From positions 28,509,976 to 28,573,975 of the forward strand of contig JAQNBH010000009.1 in NCBI GenBank assembly GCA_028752905.1: a stretch of 64,000 nucleotides of DNA, written 5' to 3'. Of the stretch, positions 35,572 to 47,780 are shown piece by piece; position 1 is the first letter of the stretch; each line of letters opens with the position of its first letter. Below the pieces are notes generated by a model. It had not been told where the DNA came from. It was given only the letters and a program-made list of their open reading frames with translations, and made no database searches. This DNA comes from Cladorhizidae sp. MBARI D1340-BT2 (Eukaryota; Porifera; Demospongiae; Poecilosclerida; Cladorhizidae). A program made the translations under genes and the position numbers.

Positions 35572-35746
35572 CAGGATTTTCATAGACTTGTTCACCAGAA
35601 AAGGATTGAGTCTGAAAGTTAAAACAATCACTGTAAAATTAAGCAAGCAAACACTACGATAGAGTATTGGCTCACATGTCTGGATGGTGGTGATGGAAGA
35701 CCTGATGTCCTAAGTTTTGGACCACCACTTATAGGCAATCCAGGAT
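35572..35746 (-). CDS. Exon pair 6 of the cassette array, YENP motif intact
   Basis: 35676-35746 (71 bases, phase 1 to 0) reads DPGLPISGGPKLRTSG then LPSPPSRH with a CTTTAG acceptor and GTGAGC donor. A 64-base intron follows. 35572-35611 (40 bases, phase 0 to 1) reads TQSFSGEQVYENPG with a CTTTCAG acceptor and GTATGTG donor. The pair adds 111 bases. The first exon is Pro/Ser-rich (PSPPS). All splice signals are intact. Confidence 0.6.
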
Positions 35747-37116
35747 CTAAAGTTTGAGTATATATCAAGAATGTATTCATACTATGTAGGGACAATAAAT
35801 CAGAGCTTATTCTTGGTGGCACAATAATCAACAAAGTACAGTGCATTTATAAAGAATAAGTGGAAAAACTGTCAATATTATAAGACTTTGAAAGGAGATG
35901 AATGTCTTCCAACTTTCACCTACCTCCATTGTAACACACTCTCTGCCCAGAGCTGTTTTAACTTTACACCAATACACAATGAACACAAGCTGACTACATC
36001 TTATACACTATATTTATCGGAACTTCTTCATCAGAATGTTGGAAAAAATTATACAAGTTCTAAAATGCTACAGCTGTAGAGCAGTAGGAGGCTAGAGCAT
36101 GTAGCTGCTGATTCAGCTCTCAGATTAGCTCCACACATACAATTCAAATTATTGTGTTTATGTTCTTTAACAATTTTAGTTTGTTATGGATAGACTTAAA
36201 ATAAATTTCCTGGATTTTTTTTAATGTCCACCAGGCACTATCATAGTGAAGTATCATGGTAAGCTGGAATTCCTTTTTGAGGAAGAAACCACCATCAGGA
36301 TGCTAAGAAACTGCTTAAATATGTTAGAGCTAAGACATGATTTTTTTATATCAACCTCCATTTAATATAGAGAGTACCAGTGCAATACCTGGCTATAAAG
36401 ATACATACCTACCCTAAGGGAAATAAAGGGAGTCGAACTACTCACTCGCCTTGAACATCTAAGGTGGGTGCTTGAATTATGAAATTTGAATGTTGATTGT
36501 AAAATGCACACCCTGTGTTACCATTGCAATGAAGATAGAAGTTAGTTAGCTCTAGGTGAGGATTTGCTGGTTGTGTTACCATTGCAATAAAGTTAGAGGT
36601 TAGTTAGCCCTAGGTGAGGATTTGCTGGTTATTTTAATGTCTAGCTGGTGCCTCTACTTTAGCTAAGGCATTATTGATCCCCTCATTGATTAAAACTATC
36701 AAGTAGTCGACTTCAGGTTCAACAAAGTCAACCAATGGATTTTTATTGCTAACTTTCCTTCTATCTTTGCTATCTGTCACATACTATGATGCACTGGGCG
36801 GTCGCTACAAGCATCCAGTCATCAGAGAAAATTGAATAGTGGATACTTGTAATGTGGAAGGTGCTGACTATGTTCCTATGCAAACTGAAGTGCAAATTTA
36901 ATGTTTGTGAGATGATCTGAGAAAAATAGGTTATCAATAGACACAATCTTTCATATGACATATTTCTCAGCATGTATTCATATTGATGTAAATCTCACAG
37001 ATGTTCTAATCAAGCTATCCTATACATTATTAGGACAATGACATTACAAAATTTCTTTATTTGTTCCGAGAGAATTTTGTCATAAACACCTCATCTAAAC
37101 AGTACTCCAAACATAC

Positions 37117-37229
37117 CAGGAATTTCATAGGCTTGCTCACCAGTCAAGGATAGAGCTATTGGCTCACATGTATGGCTGGAAGACCATTTCCTGAGAGGCC
37201 AAATGTTGGAACATCATTTGTAGGCAATC
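37117..37229 (-). pseudogene. Exon pair 7 of the cassette array, intron collapsed
   Basis: 37168-37229 (62 bases) reads GLPTNDVPTFGLSGNGLPAI and keeps GTGAGC, but only about 11 bases separate it from the 40-base exon (ALSLTGEQAYEIPG, 37117-37156). That is too short for an intron, and reading through meets TAG. A deletion of the intron's middle explains this. Confidence 0.55.
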
Positions 37230-37542
37230 CTGGATAAAAAATGGGACATTTTAGAATGCGTTTATACTGTGTGCATACTAAGCTAATTCAATCAATGTTT
37301 GGTGCCATACTAGAGTTGTGTAGTTTTAGGACCTACTTTTCCCATTGTGTTTTAAAAGAGTGCTTGCCCATTTAAACAATATTTTTGTAGAGCATATGTA
37401 AAAATTGTCAAAGTAATCCTACTTTCTTGACTGACATCTTTGAACATGAGCTGAGAAAAATAGTCAATTTGTGTAAAAATTATCCACATGGAAAAAGAAA
37501 CAGATTGAATAAATCCAGTATTCCAAACTAAGTTACACCTAC

Positions 37543-37708
37543 CGAGATTCTCACTGGCTTGCTCATCAAGGAAGGAAGGAGTCTCAAAAATAAAACATTC
37601 ATTAAATCAAGAAAATACAACAATAGAGTATCCACCTCTATGGATCTTTTGAATGGAAGACCTCTGATGTCCCAATATTTGTACCAGCACTTGTAGGCAA
37701 TCCAGGGT
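37543..37708 (-). pseudogene. Exon pair 8 of the cassette array, splice sites damaged
   Basis: The 40-base exon reads TPSFLDEQASENLG (Tyr replaced by Ser) with a GTAGGTG donor. Its partner reads GLPTSAGTNIGTSEVF, then shifts to a TAG, and its acceptor is TTTAC instead of TTTAG. Confidence 0.5.
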
Positions 37709-38237
37709 GTAAAGTTACAGTAAACAAAATATAAATCAAGAATGCATTCATACTATATATGTAGGGATAATAAATCACAGCTGTATCGTGGTCCTCTAAA
37801 TAATAAAGTGCGTTCATATATAAAGAACAGGTGGACAAACTGTCAGAATTACATGATATTAAAAGAAGTCAATGATTTCCATTTTTCACCACATACATCC
37901 TAAATATATTATCAGTCTCCAGAGCTCCAAGTTTCTGTTTAACTTGACACTGATACACAATGAACATTAGCTGAGAAAAATGAGAGTTAAAAAACACATC
38001 TCATGGTATATATATATTTCTTGGCAATTCTTCATCTGATGTTTGTCAAAAGTTATAGAAGTTCTAAAACTGCTAGGGCATTAGAGTAGTAGGTATCTAG
38101 GGCTAGAGGCTCCTATTGATGACAAGTACAAACTTTGGCTTTCTATTTCAAAAAGGTTGTGATAAATAACTGAATACCAAAAATTATGGTGATCTTGGTG
38201 GTCTTGGCTTCAGTTCAGGCTCTCGAGAGTGGCTCAC

Positions 38238-38442
38238 CAGCAGCCAGGGAAGTCCATTCCGATTCAACTGCTAATATTCTGGTGCCAGGCAGCGCAATGA
38301 ATGGTACAAGTAGTCGGAGATTCTGTGATTGTGTTTTAATATGGCTGGCAATATTGCTTAACATGTTTCTAGTGCTTCTACTAGAACTGGATCCTTGCCT
38401 TTCCATAACGAGCCTCACAACCAAGTTAATATTTTGGCCCAA
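38238..38442 (-). CDS. Possible lead exon of the cassette array
   Basis: Minus-strand frame from ATG at 38442 reads MGQNINLVVRLVMERQGSSS, then NLRLLVPFIALPGTRILAVE and EWTSLAAG, then the donor GTGAGC at phase 1, which is what the next exon type needs. Its position upstream of pairs 8 and 7 and its damaged copy at 23.2 kb upstream of pairs 4, 3 and 2 fit a repeating gene layout. The opposite strand also has a 90-codon ORF with a hydrophobic stretch, so the coding strand is not certain. Confidence 0.35.
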
Positions 38443-39515
38443 GCAACCTTTTTGAAAAAGACAGTGTTAGGATAATTCCAGACGACTTAGTTACTTTCGT
38501 AGCAGTGGCTTAATTTTGAAGGTCGGGTGCCCTGTTATTTTTGCTTGACAGTTGTGACAAGGATAGTCCATGAAGGCTTGAATCTCTAATGCTATGTAAA
38601 TAAGAATGGAATTGCTAACTGGATAATATTTATATCTTTATGCAAGCATACAGTCAGGTAGGTAATTATTACTTGTAGTTATGTATATGGAAATGCAATA
38701 GTTTACTACAAGCAGCATAAACAGATGCAGTATCACAAGCATTCTGTGTAGTATTAGCTACCTGCACAACAACATGCAATTTAAGTGACATGTAGCAGTT
38801 CTTAGCAATGGCTACTAAACCATCATTCCTCGAATTCTTTCCATGACAGGGATTTGGAATCAGCAGCCACAATGACCATAGTGATAGGAATTCTTATAAG
38901 TTGCTGAAGTTTATGAGGGAAGATGATTCCAAGATATAAGCAGTAAAAATTTTTATAATTAAGCATGCTAGCTTGTAAAAAATAGAACACTACATCCATC
39001 ATCAGTGTTTGGATGAGCTATTGAGAATAATGACTTGAGTATACAGAGAAGGATGCTGGGGACCTGTAAGTATTATGCAAATATTGATTCTTGTGATGTG
39101 TGCAACCAATGCTACAAGAACTATCTCTAATTGCATGAAAGATAATGAAGATCTACTTACACTAACCATAAAGCAAGAGAGCATTATATTTTGTAAAAAA
39201 ATTTGATCATAGGCATTTTTGTAAACATTGAGACAACGTTTTGCTGATGTCTCAAAGTATAAATGCACAGGGTTAATAATATTTATTACCACAATGCCCG
39301 GACCATTGTGTCAGTACCTACTCCACAGAACACTTGTGGCACTGCCTTTCTATATACTGCTTGAAGGCAATTGTTGCATCTCGCCAATTACAATATATAT
39401 GTTATCCGCAAACCTGGAATTTGCTCAATCCTAGGACCGCGAAAGCCAATTCCTGATCACCAATCAGATCGAATCAAGTTTGCTCCCACGTGGGAAGAGG
39501 TTGTAGGAAGGAGAA

Positions 39516-42500
39516 ATGGAAGGAGAGAATGCCTATGATGATTGTCTTCTGCAAACCTTTCTTTCTGGAAGGAACCTTGGAAGAAAAACCATATCAAGAA
39601 CAAAGGGACAAGCTGTTGTCAAATTTCTGAAAGGGGAGATGGCGAACAGTGATTCTAAATTCAATTTTTGGGTGAAACAATTTTTTTAAAAACTTTTGGA
39701 GTACCCTGCTCTTGGGCTTAAGGATGTACTTTGTATACCAGGAAAGAAAAGGTATGATTCAACCCAAATAGCCAGTGATATATTTTGTGAGACATATTTT
39801 GTTGTTAGACAGGTCTCCTTATTTTATAAGTTTAAAGCCACAAGTCAAGTGCCAATCTATTTGAAGGCCTGGATGATAATAACAAAGACAAAACTTGGTT
39901 TAATTGATCGAAATCCAGTAGCCATTCGCTTCATGAGCCAGACACTTTACTGAATCGCAGTTATACAGTGTCGTTTTAATCTAATCTTTTTTCAGGATGA
40001 GAATGACTCCTCCATCCTTGGACATTATCGGAGAGTGGTTTACATTGAAGAGTTTCATACTATTTTGAATAGAGTGCACTGTGATGTTCAAGTTCATATG
40101 GGCTATGAAAAGACTCTAGCCGAGGTACAGAATGTCTATCATTTCTATATAAAAACAGATTCTATGCATGTGATCTTGTGTTTGAAATGTAGCCCTTGAT
40201 GCATGCTCTCATTTTGGCACTCAAATATTGTAGGTACAGTGTAGCTCTACTGGTTGAACACCTAAAGATAGCACCTGAGATTGAAAATTGTGACTGACTG
40301 TCAGTTATATAAGCTGTGCATAATATGAGTATTGCTCATGTCAACCATAAAATGTTTTTAATCAGGTGTCCATGAATATTTGAATTGAGGTCCTGACATA
40401 AGGTTGCTACCTCTAACTTTTATATGGTTTTGGTAAGTGCAAACATACAATTTGTCATATCCAAATTCAATTGAGTCCAAGGACTGTGCAGCGTAGCATA
40501 TGAGTAAAACACTACTATTGTAGTAACCTCCAATTGACTTTTAGTTAAAAATTGGAACACACAGGAAGTTACATTTTGGACACAATAAAACACTCGCTAT
40601 GAAGTATGTTGACGTTTGGATGTTATTAATCCTTATGTTGCACCCATTTCCTATTTTATATCGGTTTGACCTACATCCTTTTAATAGTAGCAAAAACATG
40701 GGTGTGTGCATTTAGATTTACATTGTCCGTTTCATCCACTAGATAGAGCAAGCATACACCTCTCAGCTTTTTAATGTTGAATATCTAAATACCCATGGGT
40801 TAATCCTGTTGTTTTAGTATGTGGTAAACAACCAGCGACATTTTATAATAGTGATCTGTTTTGGTTATCAATGCAAAATGCTGGTAATTCAATTCTCTGT
40901 CTTCACCATACTCCCTCTAGATTTCTTCGAACTATGCGTGTCTACCAAGATCTGTTGTGGAGAAGTACGTTCAAATATGTAATGTGTGTAACCTTCAGAA
41001 GCCACAAACCAACAGTGCCCCACTTAAACCTATCATTTCTTCTGGGTTTATCACTCGAGGACAGGTAATATTATTAGTACCAAATATGTTGGTATTTAGT
41101 ATTGTCTTATTTAGGTGGATTTGATTGACATGCGACATAGACCAGACGACCGCCATAACTGGATTGGCCACTACTTGTATAATTGGTCCAAATTCCATGT
41201 ACTGTTTGCTCTTGAGCACAAGAGTGCAATTGAGGTGGCTAAAAACTTGTCCAGTCGTGTTTTTGCATATTTCGGTGTTCCCAAGGTTTGTGTGACCCAT
41301 AATTGATTATTAATGGTTACAGCATGCTTGAGTGTTCCTATGTATAGATATTTCAATCTGATAACGGAAGAGAATTTGTCAATCATATCATAGACAAACT
41401 GGTGAAGACCTGGCCGGGGAAAGCCACCATCATAAACGGTCGACCAAGACACCCTTAATCACAGGGTCTAGTGGAACGTGCAAATGCTAAAGTTGAAGAA
41501 CTTCTTGCATGTCGGTTTGAACAGAATGAATGTGATATGGCATGGTCACATTGGTTACCTGAAATTCAGTGTATGTTTGATTTTCATAATAGTGTTTCAT
41601 AAACAATAGTGATTCATAAACAACTATAATTGGTGACTGTATGATACTATAAAAGAAGATACCATAAATATGTAATCTAGCTGAACTTTTCATGGTAATG
41701 GTGATTGATAGGTTATAGATGAGTGTTTAGTACAGCCATTGTAGTACTAATATGGGCATCCTGATGGCAGCATGAACTTCACATACTTGGTCATCTCTGC
41801 TTTTTTTGGTATGTGTGTGTATACTACTAGATCAACTGAATACATGTGTTCATGAAACCATGAAGTGTACTCCATACGAATTGGGATACGGACAACCACC
41901 ACATAGCGGTGTATTTCCAGGTACTAATCTAGGGTCAGTAATGGAGGAAGATATCGCAGACTTGATCAATGAAACTGAGCCTATGGAACATGTATCAGCA
42001 GACAAAAGTTCTACTCCTCTACCTTGTTCAGATGATCCAAGCTCTGCTGAACACTCCTCACCATCTGTCCCTCACTGTAGTGAACCTCATTGCACAGAGA
42101 TTGATATCAGAAATAAGCAAAGTAAAACAATTTTAGACCTTTTAATATTTCTAATCCAGGGTCGGTATAATGGAGAGTAAAACAATTTTAGACATTCTAT
42201 TTTAATACCAAATAAACATTGCACAGAGCTTTCCTTGTGTTGAGACTTGAGAGTGAAAACACAAGTAAATTACTTTTAGCAATCCCATTATATAACATTT
42301 TGATGATGTAATAAACATTTTATTAAAAATATTTCTTCAGGTACTCCATTGGCAACAAGCCAAAAGCATAGCAAACGAAGAAAGGAAGCTGATAGAAACT
42401 ATCGATTGAATGCTGAAAGAATGGTGAAACAATACAGTAAACGGAAACGCCATGCTGTTGAATCATTTGCTGTTGGGGATTTAGTCAGCATTCAAATCCC

Positions 42501-43963
42501 ACGAATCGACAGAGCATCAACTGATTTTCGACGGATACCATGTGTAATAGTTGTTGTCTCTGGTACCAAGAGACCTGTGTATCGCCTACGTTGTCAATAT
42601 GGGGTATTGAAAAACTGTGCTTATGATGGACAACTTGAGCGGTATTCTGGCAAAGTCGAGCTTTCACCAAATGACTGGAAAATGGAATCCTTTTTGTCTC
42701 TACGAGAAACTGCACTGCTCTTTAACCCTAAGAATGCCTATTATGGTAACTCATGTGGTTGCAAAGGTGGATGCAAAAACTCTCATTGCTCTTGTAAGAA
42801 AGCCAGAAAGTTGTGCACCAAAAGATGTCATACTGGATTACCTTGCTTTAACAGTGACAAGAAAGGATTCCATGATGGTGTTGTTTGTGGGTAGTGCCAT
42901 CACCAGAGCTACTGGCTTACCGGTGGAAACAAAAGTTGTCGATGATGTCAAACTTGTATGTAGTTCTGTAAGTGGATCCAAGCCTGATAGTAGTGTTGTG
43001 GGTGGTACTGTCAGTAGAGCTACTAAAGACAAAAAAAATGACGATGATGTTGAACTTCTAGATAGTTCTGTCAGTGATGATAGAAAGCCTGGACTAGTTA
43101 TTGTTGATCACTACACTGATATAACAGTCCCACCAATGTGGATCCCAGACCTAGTAGAAGATTGTGACATGATTCTTAATGGAAACTGGTTAGTGGATTC
43201 CCATATGTATGCCTATCAGAAACTTCTCAAAAAAGTACTTCTCTCCATCAATGGATTGCAAGCTACTACTGTGGTCTCTAATCTTAGCACTGACGTTATT
43301 CAGAGTCATGCAGTCTAGATTTTGAACAGTCAAAACAACCACTGGATCTGCATTGAGCTGAGCAAGGAAGATAATAGTGAAGTTAAGGTATATGATAGTC
43401 TTTACAATCGTTTGCCTCAATCAACTTCTGAACAGATAGCTGCACTTGTATTTTCAAGGAATAAAACGATCACAGCAAGGTTTATGAACATTCAGCAGCA
43501 GACCAATGGTAATGACTGTGGAGTTTTTGCTATTGCTTGTGCAGTAGCCCTCTGTTATGGTGAAGATCCAGACAAGGATATCTCCAAAATGAGATGTCAC
43601 CTCGTAAATTGTTTCGAGTCACGTAAAATGCTACCTTTTCCTGGTAAAACTGTTACAAACCTCTCTCCGGCAATCGAACCATTTCAAACAATCGAACTGT
43701 ACTGCGTCTGCCGAATGCCATGGAACAAAAGTAGGATGGCAGAATGTTCAAAATGTGGGGAGTGGTACCATGACAAGTGCATCAAGATTCCCAGAGTTGT
43801 ATTTCGACAGAAGATATGGATTGGACACCCACAATACAAATCTCAGGTTTTAATTGCCCATGGGCTTGCAGTATATAATTACAGTAATGTAAATTGTTTG
43901 AACATATATGTAAGCTTTAAGCACGATTCTCTAAGATATAATTTTATGCAAATCTTTTTATGA
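39516..43963 (+). pseudogene. Ginger1-like integrase/Ulp1-protease/PHD gene with introns and three stops
   Basis: Exons with GT-AG ends and matching phases are 39516-39812, 39996-40124, 40921-41064, 41115-41285, 41348-41570, 41831-42160 and 42341-42890, then about 42964-43845; introns are as short as 50 and 62 bases. Domains in order: the integrase HHCC finger (FHTILNRVHCDVQVH, CNVCNL), and the DDE core with VDLIDMRH, QSDNGREF and GLVERAN. Next is a GPY/F-like segment (AVGDLVSIQIPRID) and a Cys-rich segment (CGCKGGCKNSHCSC). Then comes a C48 Ulp1 protease with His (NNHWICIEL), Asp (VYDSLY) and Cys (NGNDCGVFA), and last a PHD finger (LYCVCRMP, CSKCGEWYHDKC) whose last Cys pair is lost. In-frame stops lie at 39687, 41456 and 43316. 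A 42891-42963 intron is one reading; otherwise a one-base frameshift sits near 42892. Ginger1 transposases have this integrase plus Ulp1 layout. No terminal inverted repeats were found. Confidence 0.8.
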
Positions 43964-44362
43964 ATGCTAAAAATAATTTTTTACCCCAGTTCCAAATGAA
44001 TAGCATACTCACATGGAAAATGAACAGACAGGTCAATAGGCAACATATAAAAAAGACGTTAGTCATAATTATGCACTTTAAACAAGTCTTTCCTCAGATA
44101 TTACTTATGAAAAGCAGCATAATGGGCCGTCCCCATTGATCATGACTCTTCAAAATTGAATGATGATACATACTTAATAATCTGCCTACCAAGTTTTGCA
44201 ATGATCCTCCGAGACAGTCATACATACAAATGCACAAACAGACATGAGCAGAAACAAAATCCTGCCATGCACGCTTGTGGCCATCACCTCCCACATATCC
44301 ATGTTATGCACATACAGAAATAAATGTCTGGACACCATGCCATATATAGTATGATTGCTTAC

Positions 44363-44690
44363 CATATCTTGATTCATAGTGAATCAAGTCCTTCTTCAGA
44401 TCAGTGATAGTGTGAGAGTTCTCCGAAACTTGCTCCTTCAGATCAACGACATTTTGAGAACTCTCTGAAAGTTCTTCCTTCAGATCAGTGACACTTTGAG
44501 AGCTCTCTAAAAGTTGCTTCTTCAGATCAACGATACTTTGAGATTTCTTTGAAAGTTGCACTTTCAGATCAATGAACACTTTGAGAGCTCTCTGAAAGTT
44601 CTTCCTTCAGATCAATGACACTTTGAGAGCTCTCTGAAAGTTCTTCCTTCAGATCAACGACACTTTGAGAGCTCTCTGAAAGTTGCTTCT
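44363..44690 (-). pseudogene. Coiled-coil exon built of a 42-base repeat
   Basis: The minus strand shows about seven copies of a 14-residue, two-heptad unit such as SQSVTDLKEELSES, which would form a long coiled coil. The last copy runs into HYESRYG and a GTAAGC donor at phase 1. The array starts after TTTCAATAG near 44706. Two indels break it: a four-base loss near 44687 and an extra base near 44577, so the full array is not open. The downstream half (44363-44575) is open. No protein family can be named from a coiled coil. Confidence 0.5.
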
Positions 44691-44775
44691 ATCAAGGACT
44701 CTTTGAGAGCTCTCCAACTCCACTATTGAAAAACTCAGATTAAACTGGTTCTTTGATCATCAGTATGAAGCTCAC

Positions 44776-44827
44776 CTTCGAGTCGCTTTCGGTTTTCAGT
44801 AGCACGGTCACGTTTACGTTGCTCTGC
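44776..44827 (-). CDS. Small charged exon, next to the coiled-coil exon
   Basis: 52 bases, phase 0 to 1, between a TGATATAG acceptor and a GTGAGC donor; reads AEQRKRDRATENRKRLE. Basic/helical, probably a coiled-coil part of the same minus-strand gene as 44363-44690. Confidence 0.45.
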
Positions 44828-44829
44828 CT

Positions 44830-47780
44830 ATATCAAGTCCTATCACGAAAAGTGTGTCTTTTGGTTATTGTATACATCTATAATCAGTGAGTTGACAGTT
44901 ACATCATAAAAAATATGCATACACTCTGCATACATGTTGTTAAATGGAGCTGCTTACTATCAGTGACTGCTGGAAAAGAAGTACTTAATTATAAAAACTA
45001 ATTGTAATACAAGTGAAGAGTTAAATAAATACTTAAGGGAGAGGAGCACCAGAAATAGATATCGTAAAAAAAGGTATTAGGTTGTACAGTTCATGAAATT
45101 ATTTCTCTCTAACTGTTTTATCTTTTACATCCTGTTCTGCATACTGAGTTAATTTTTCCATCCTTGGTAAGTCACTACAGATCGTTCTAGATTTTGGGAT
45201 CCTTTAGCTATAGTAGAGTAATTTCTTCGTAGTTGCATTTGTGATGGTTAGGCATTTGTAAAAGCAAGCTGTTCACACACAAAAATAAGCTGGTTCCTAC
45301 ATATTTGGAGCTGGTTAGGGACCTGCTGTCCACACTGGCATAAGAATTGTTCCCTGGTAAGCCACAATAGTGGACTCACACATGTTTGTTCATATGCCAA
45401 TCAGGCGCTACTGTTTTTGCTGTCTTGAACATGTCAGGAGAGAACAGTAAAGTTGAGCAGTAGCATCTGGATAAGCTGATGAGATGCAAGGAGGTAGCAT
45501 ATACATAGCCAAGTATACTGCTGAGACCATAGCTTTTTATGCTAGAATTGTTTGTTACACAGACTTTCTCGACAATCAACTTAAATTTACCCACTCAACA
45601 TTCTGGCTAATGCTCTAGCCTTCATCAGGAACAATGAGATGGTAAGACTCATACGAATCTTAGCATCTTATTATTCCTGATTGAGGTTAGAAGGAATTTC
45701 AAATGAGCAAATTTAAGTTAATAATCTAGAAAGTTATATCTACAATGTCAACTGAGAATACTTTGAAAGCTACAATAGTTTTCGATTTAATTGATCATAC
45801 ATTGATATCTATACTGAATGGAATTTGAATTAGTTCTGAGACCATTCCAGTTGCAAGATATGGTCCTCCTCACTTCCCTCTATTTAACCAGTTATTTTGT
45901 AAATTAATGTCACAGTTGACATTTCACTGTAAACCTTATCGTCTCTCATCACATGAAAAAGGGGAGAGTTTGAGAGAAGCATTTTTGGTGAACAACAATA
46001 CACAAATTCCAAAATGAATGTTTGTAAATATTGTTGACCAATGCTGAGGAGAGTTGTCTAGAAACAAATCTCACCAATGATGAACTTTCATACAGCAAGT
46101 TAATATATAAGTAAAACATGGATGAACACAATGTAATAGTACAAAATACTACGAGTAATATCTATATCTCTATGGATAATCAATTGGCTCTTTATGTGCA
46201 TCTCCACTCTCTGCAGGAAAGCATTAAACTGCTCCAGGAAAGTCATAGCTCGGCAACTATTATAGCTATCAAGCAAGGTAGACTCAGAATTGACCTCTCT
46301 TTACAATGCTTTCACTGCTCTAAGATCTCAACTAAGCTTGGATGTATGCATGGATTTCTTTTCCTTGATATTAACTGCTTTCACCTTCAGAATTATGCAT
46401 TGCATGTCCTGAAGCTCGATCACAATCTTTCAAGCCTTGTTGACCAATTCTCCACTGTTGTTGGATGTCACTGTTATGCCAGCTCTAAACTCTGGTTGAT
46501 TTGCCTCTCATGTTTTATTTCACCAAAAGTTGTTTAGTATACATGTCGTTAACATCCACATGGTCGATTATGAAGTGCCGCTCTTGAAATAAATATCAGC
46601 TTATGAGCATGTGTAATAAGCTTCAACATTAGGGTAATGTGTTTCACAGAACATTGCAGCAGGAGTTTTACTAGCATAACCAGGCCTGTTTATAGCTGCA
46701 AATATCTGTAGCTGTCCACAATTTCCTAACGAGTATCTTGCTGCTCTTACATTAGTTAGCTTCCAAACATCATAACCACAATGGAGAAACCCTTAAGGCA
46801 TGGTCAGATATGTTGAATATGTGCACAGCAATACAGGATATTTTTTGGGGGTAATTTTATTCCCAAGAGCATATCCTCACTCTATACCATATGGCAAGTG
46901 AGGTGATGAGAATGTAGAGCAAATATTTAACTATTATGGCTATACTACTTTAAATTTATTCTAGTGCATGCAAACCCAAATACTTCAGAGTTAGGGCAAC
47001 TCAAGACTTCTCAAGTTTGAGGCATCTTGTGGGAAAGTCTAAAACTTCCATTTGGTTCTCGTCTCACAAATGCCCAGACATAAGAAAAGATCTAACTTTT
47101 TTTCGTGAGAACCATCACAGAAAGTAACATTAATAATCTCCTGCAAATTATGAATTTTGCGTCAAAATTATTCTTCTACCAGCCTTCTTTGGGTCCATGC
47201 AGCAACTTCCACTCTCTGCAATGTTTACTAACATAACACTTATTAGCTTTCTCTGTCACCAATCATGTCGCTGCCCATATCCATGGCAACCAATCATAGA
47301 CCTAGGATTGCCTCATGTGTATGGTTAGGTATACGACCAAACAAACCAAAGTTTGGTGACATTATCATTAAACTTGCTCTGCAACCTGAGTTCTCCACAA
47401 CTTTTGGGCTTACGATGGATTTTTCTCTATGGTAATGTTGATGACTGATATTAGACTGCTGCTATGAAGTAACATGCTTTGCACTTCAATAGGTCAACAT
47501 CCCTAGTCCAATGTGGAGGGATGTCATATAGCATTCACTAGTCCGGCATGTTCTAGTCTAAGCAGAGAGTATGGCCAGACCTATTCAAAAGACAAAAAGA
47601 GTTTTCCTTAATATCAATGTTGAGCTCAAGATCTGTGATATTATGAAGAACTGGATAAATTTAGCTTGAGTGGCAGTGGAATGCAGTATAGGAGAGTGGA
47701 TTGCCAATGATTTTATGTGGAGCTAAAAATAGCTGAAGGTCTTCCACACTGAAGTTCAGTTATCGATGATTTTCAATTAT
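44830..47780. other. Stretch with no recognised gene
   Basis: A plus-strand 139-codon ORF (46118-46537) is open but resembles nothing I know. 46650-46745 is a copy, in reverse orientation, of the peptide-bearing part of 14.6-15.6 and 58.1-58.9 kb. 47.0-47.78 kb may hold a decayed upstream RT domain of the element that follows, but no motif is readable. Confidence 0.4.

Larger units (their letters stand above)
35280..39401. repeat. Segmental duplication, copy 2 (partner 19.78-24.42 kb)
   Basis: Colinear with copy 1 through two subunits (about 35283-36740 and 36780-39400). Homology ends at CAATATATAT near 39400, just before the Ginger-like gene. Between the exons the sequence is intron-like. 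Confidence 0.75.

Noticed and set aside
38186..38455. Plus-strand 90-codon ORF with a hydrophobic segment, as a membrane protein
   Set aside because: The duplicate at 23.2 kb does not keep this reading; the minus-strand frame with a phase 1 GTGAGC donor fits the neighbouring exons better.
46118..46537. 139-codon plus-strand ORF as a gene
   Set aside because: No motif, no splice or homology support, and stop-poor frames of this length occur by chance in the window.
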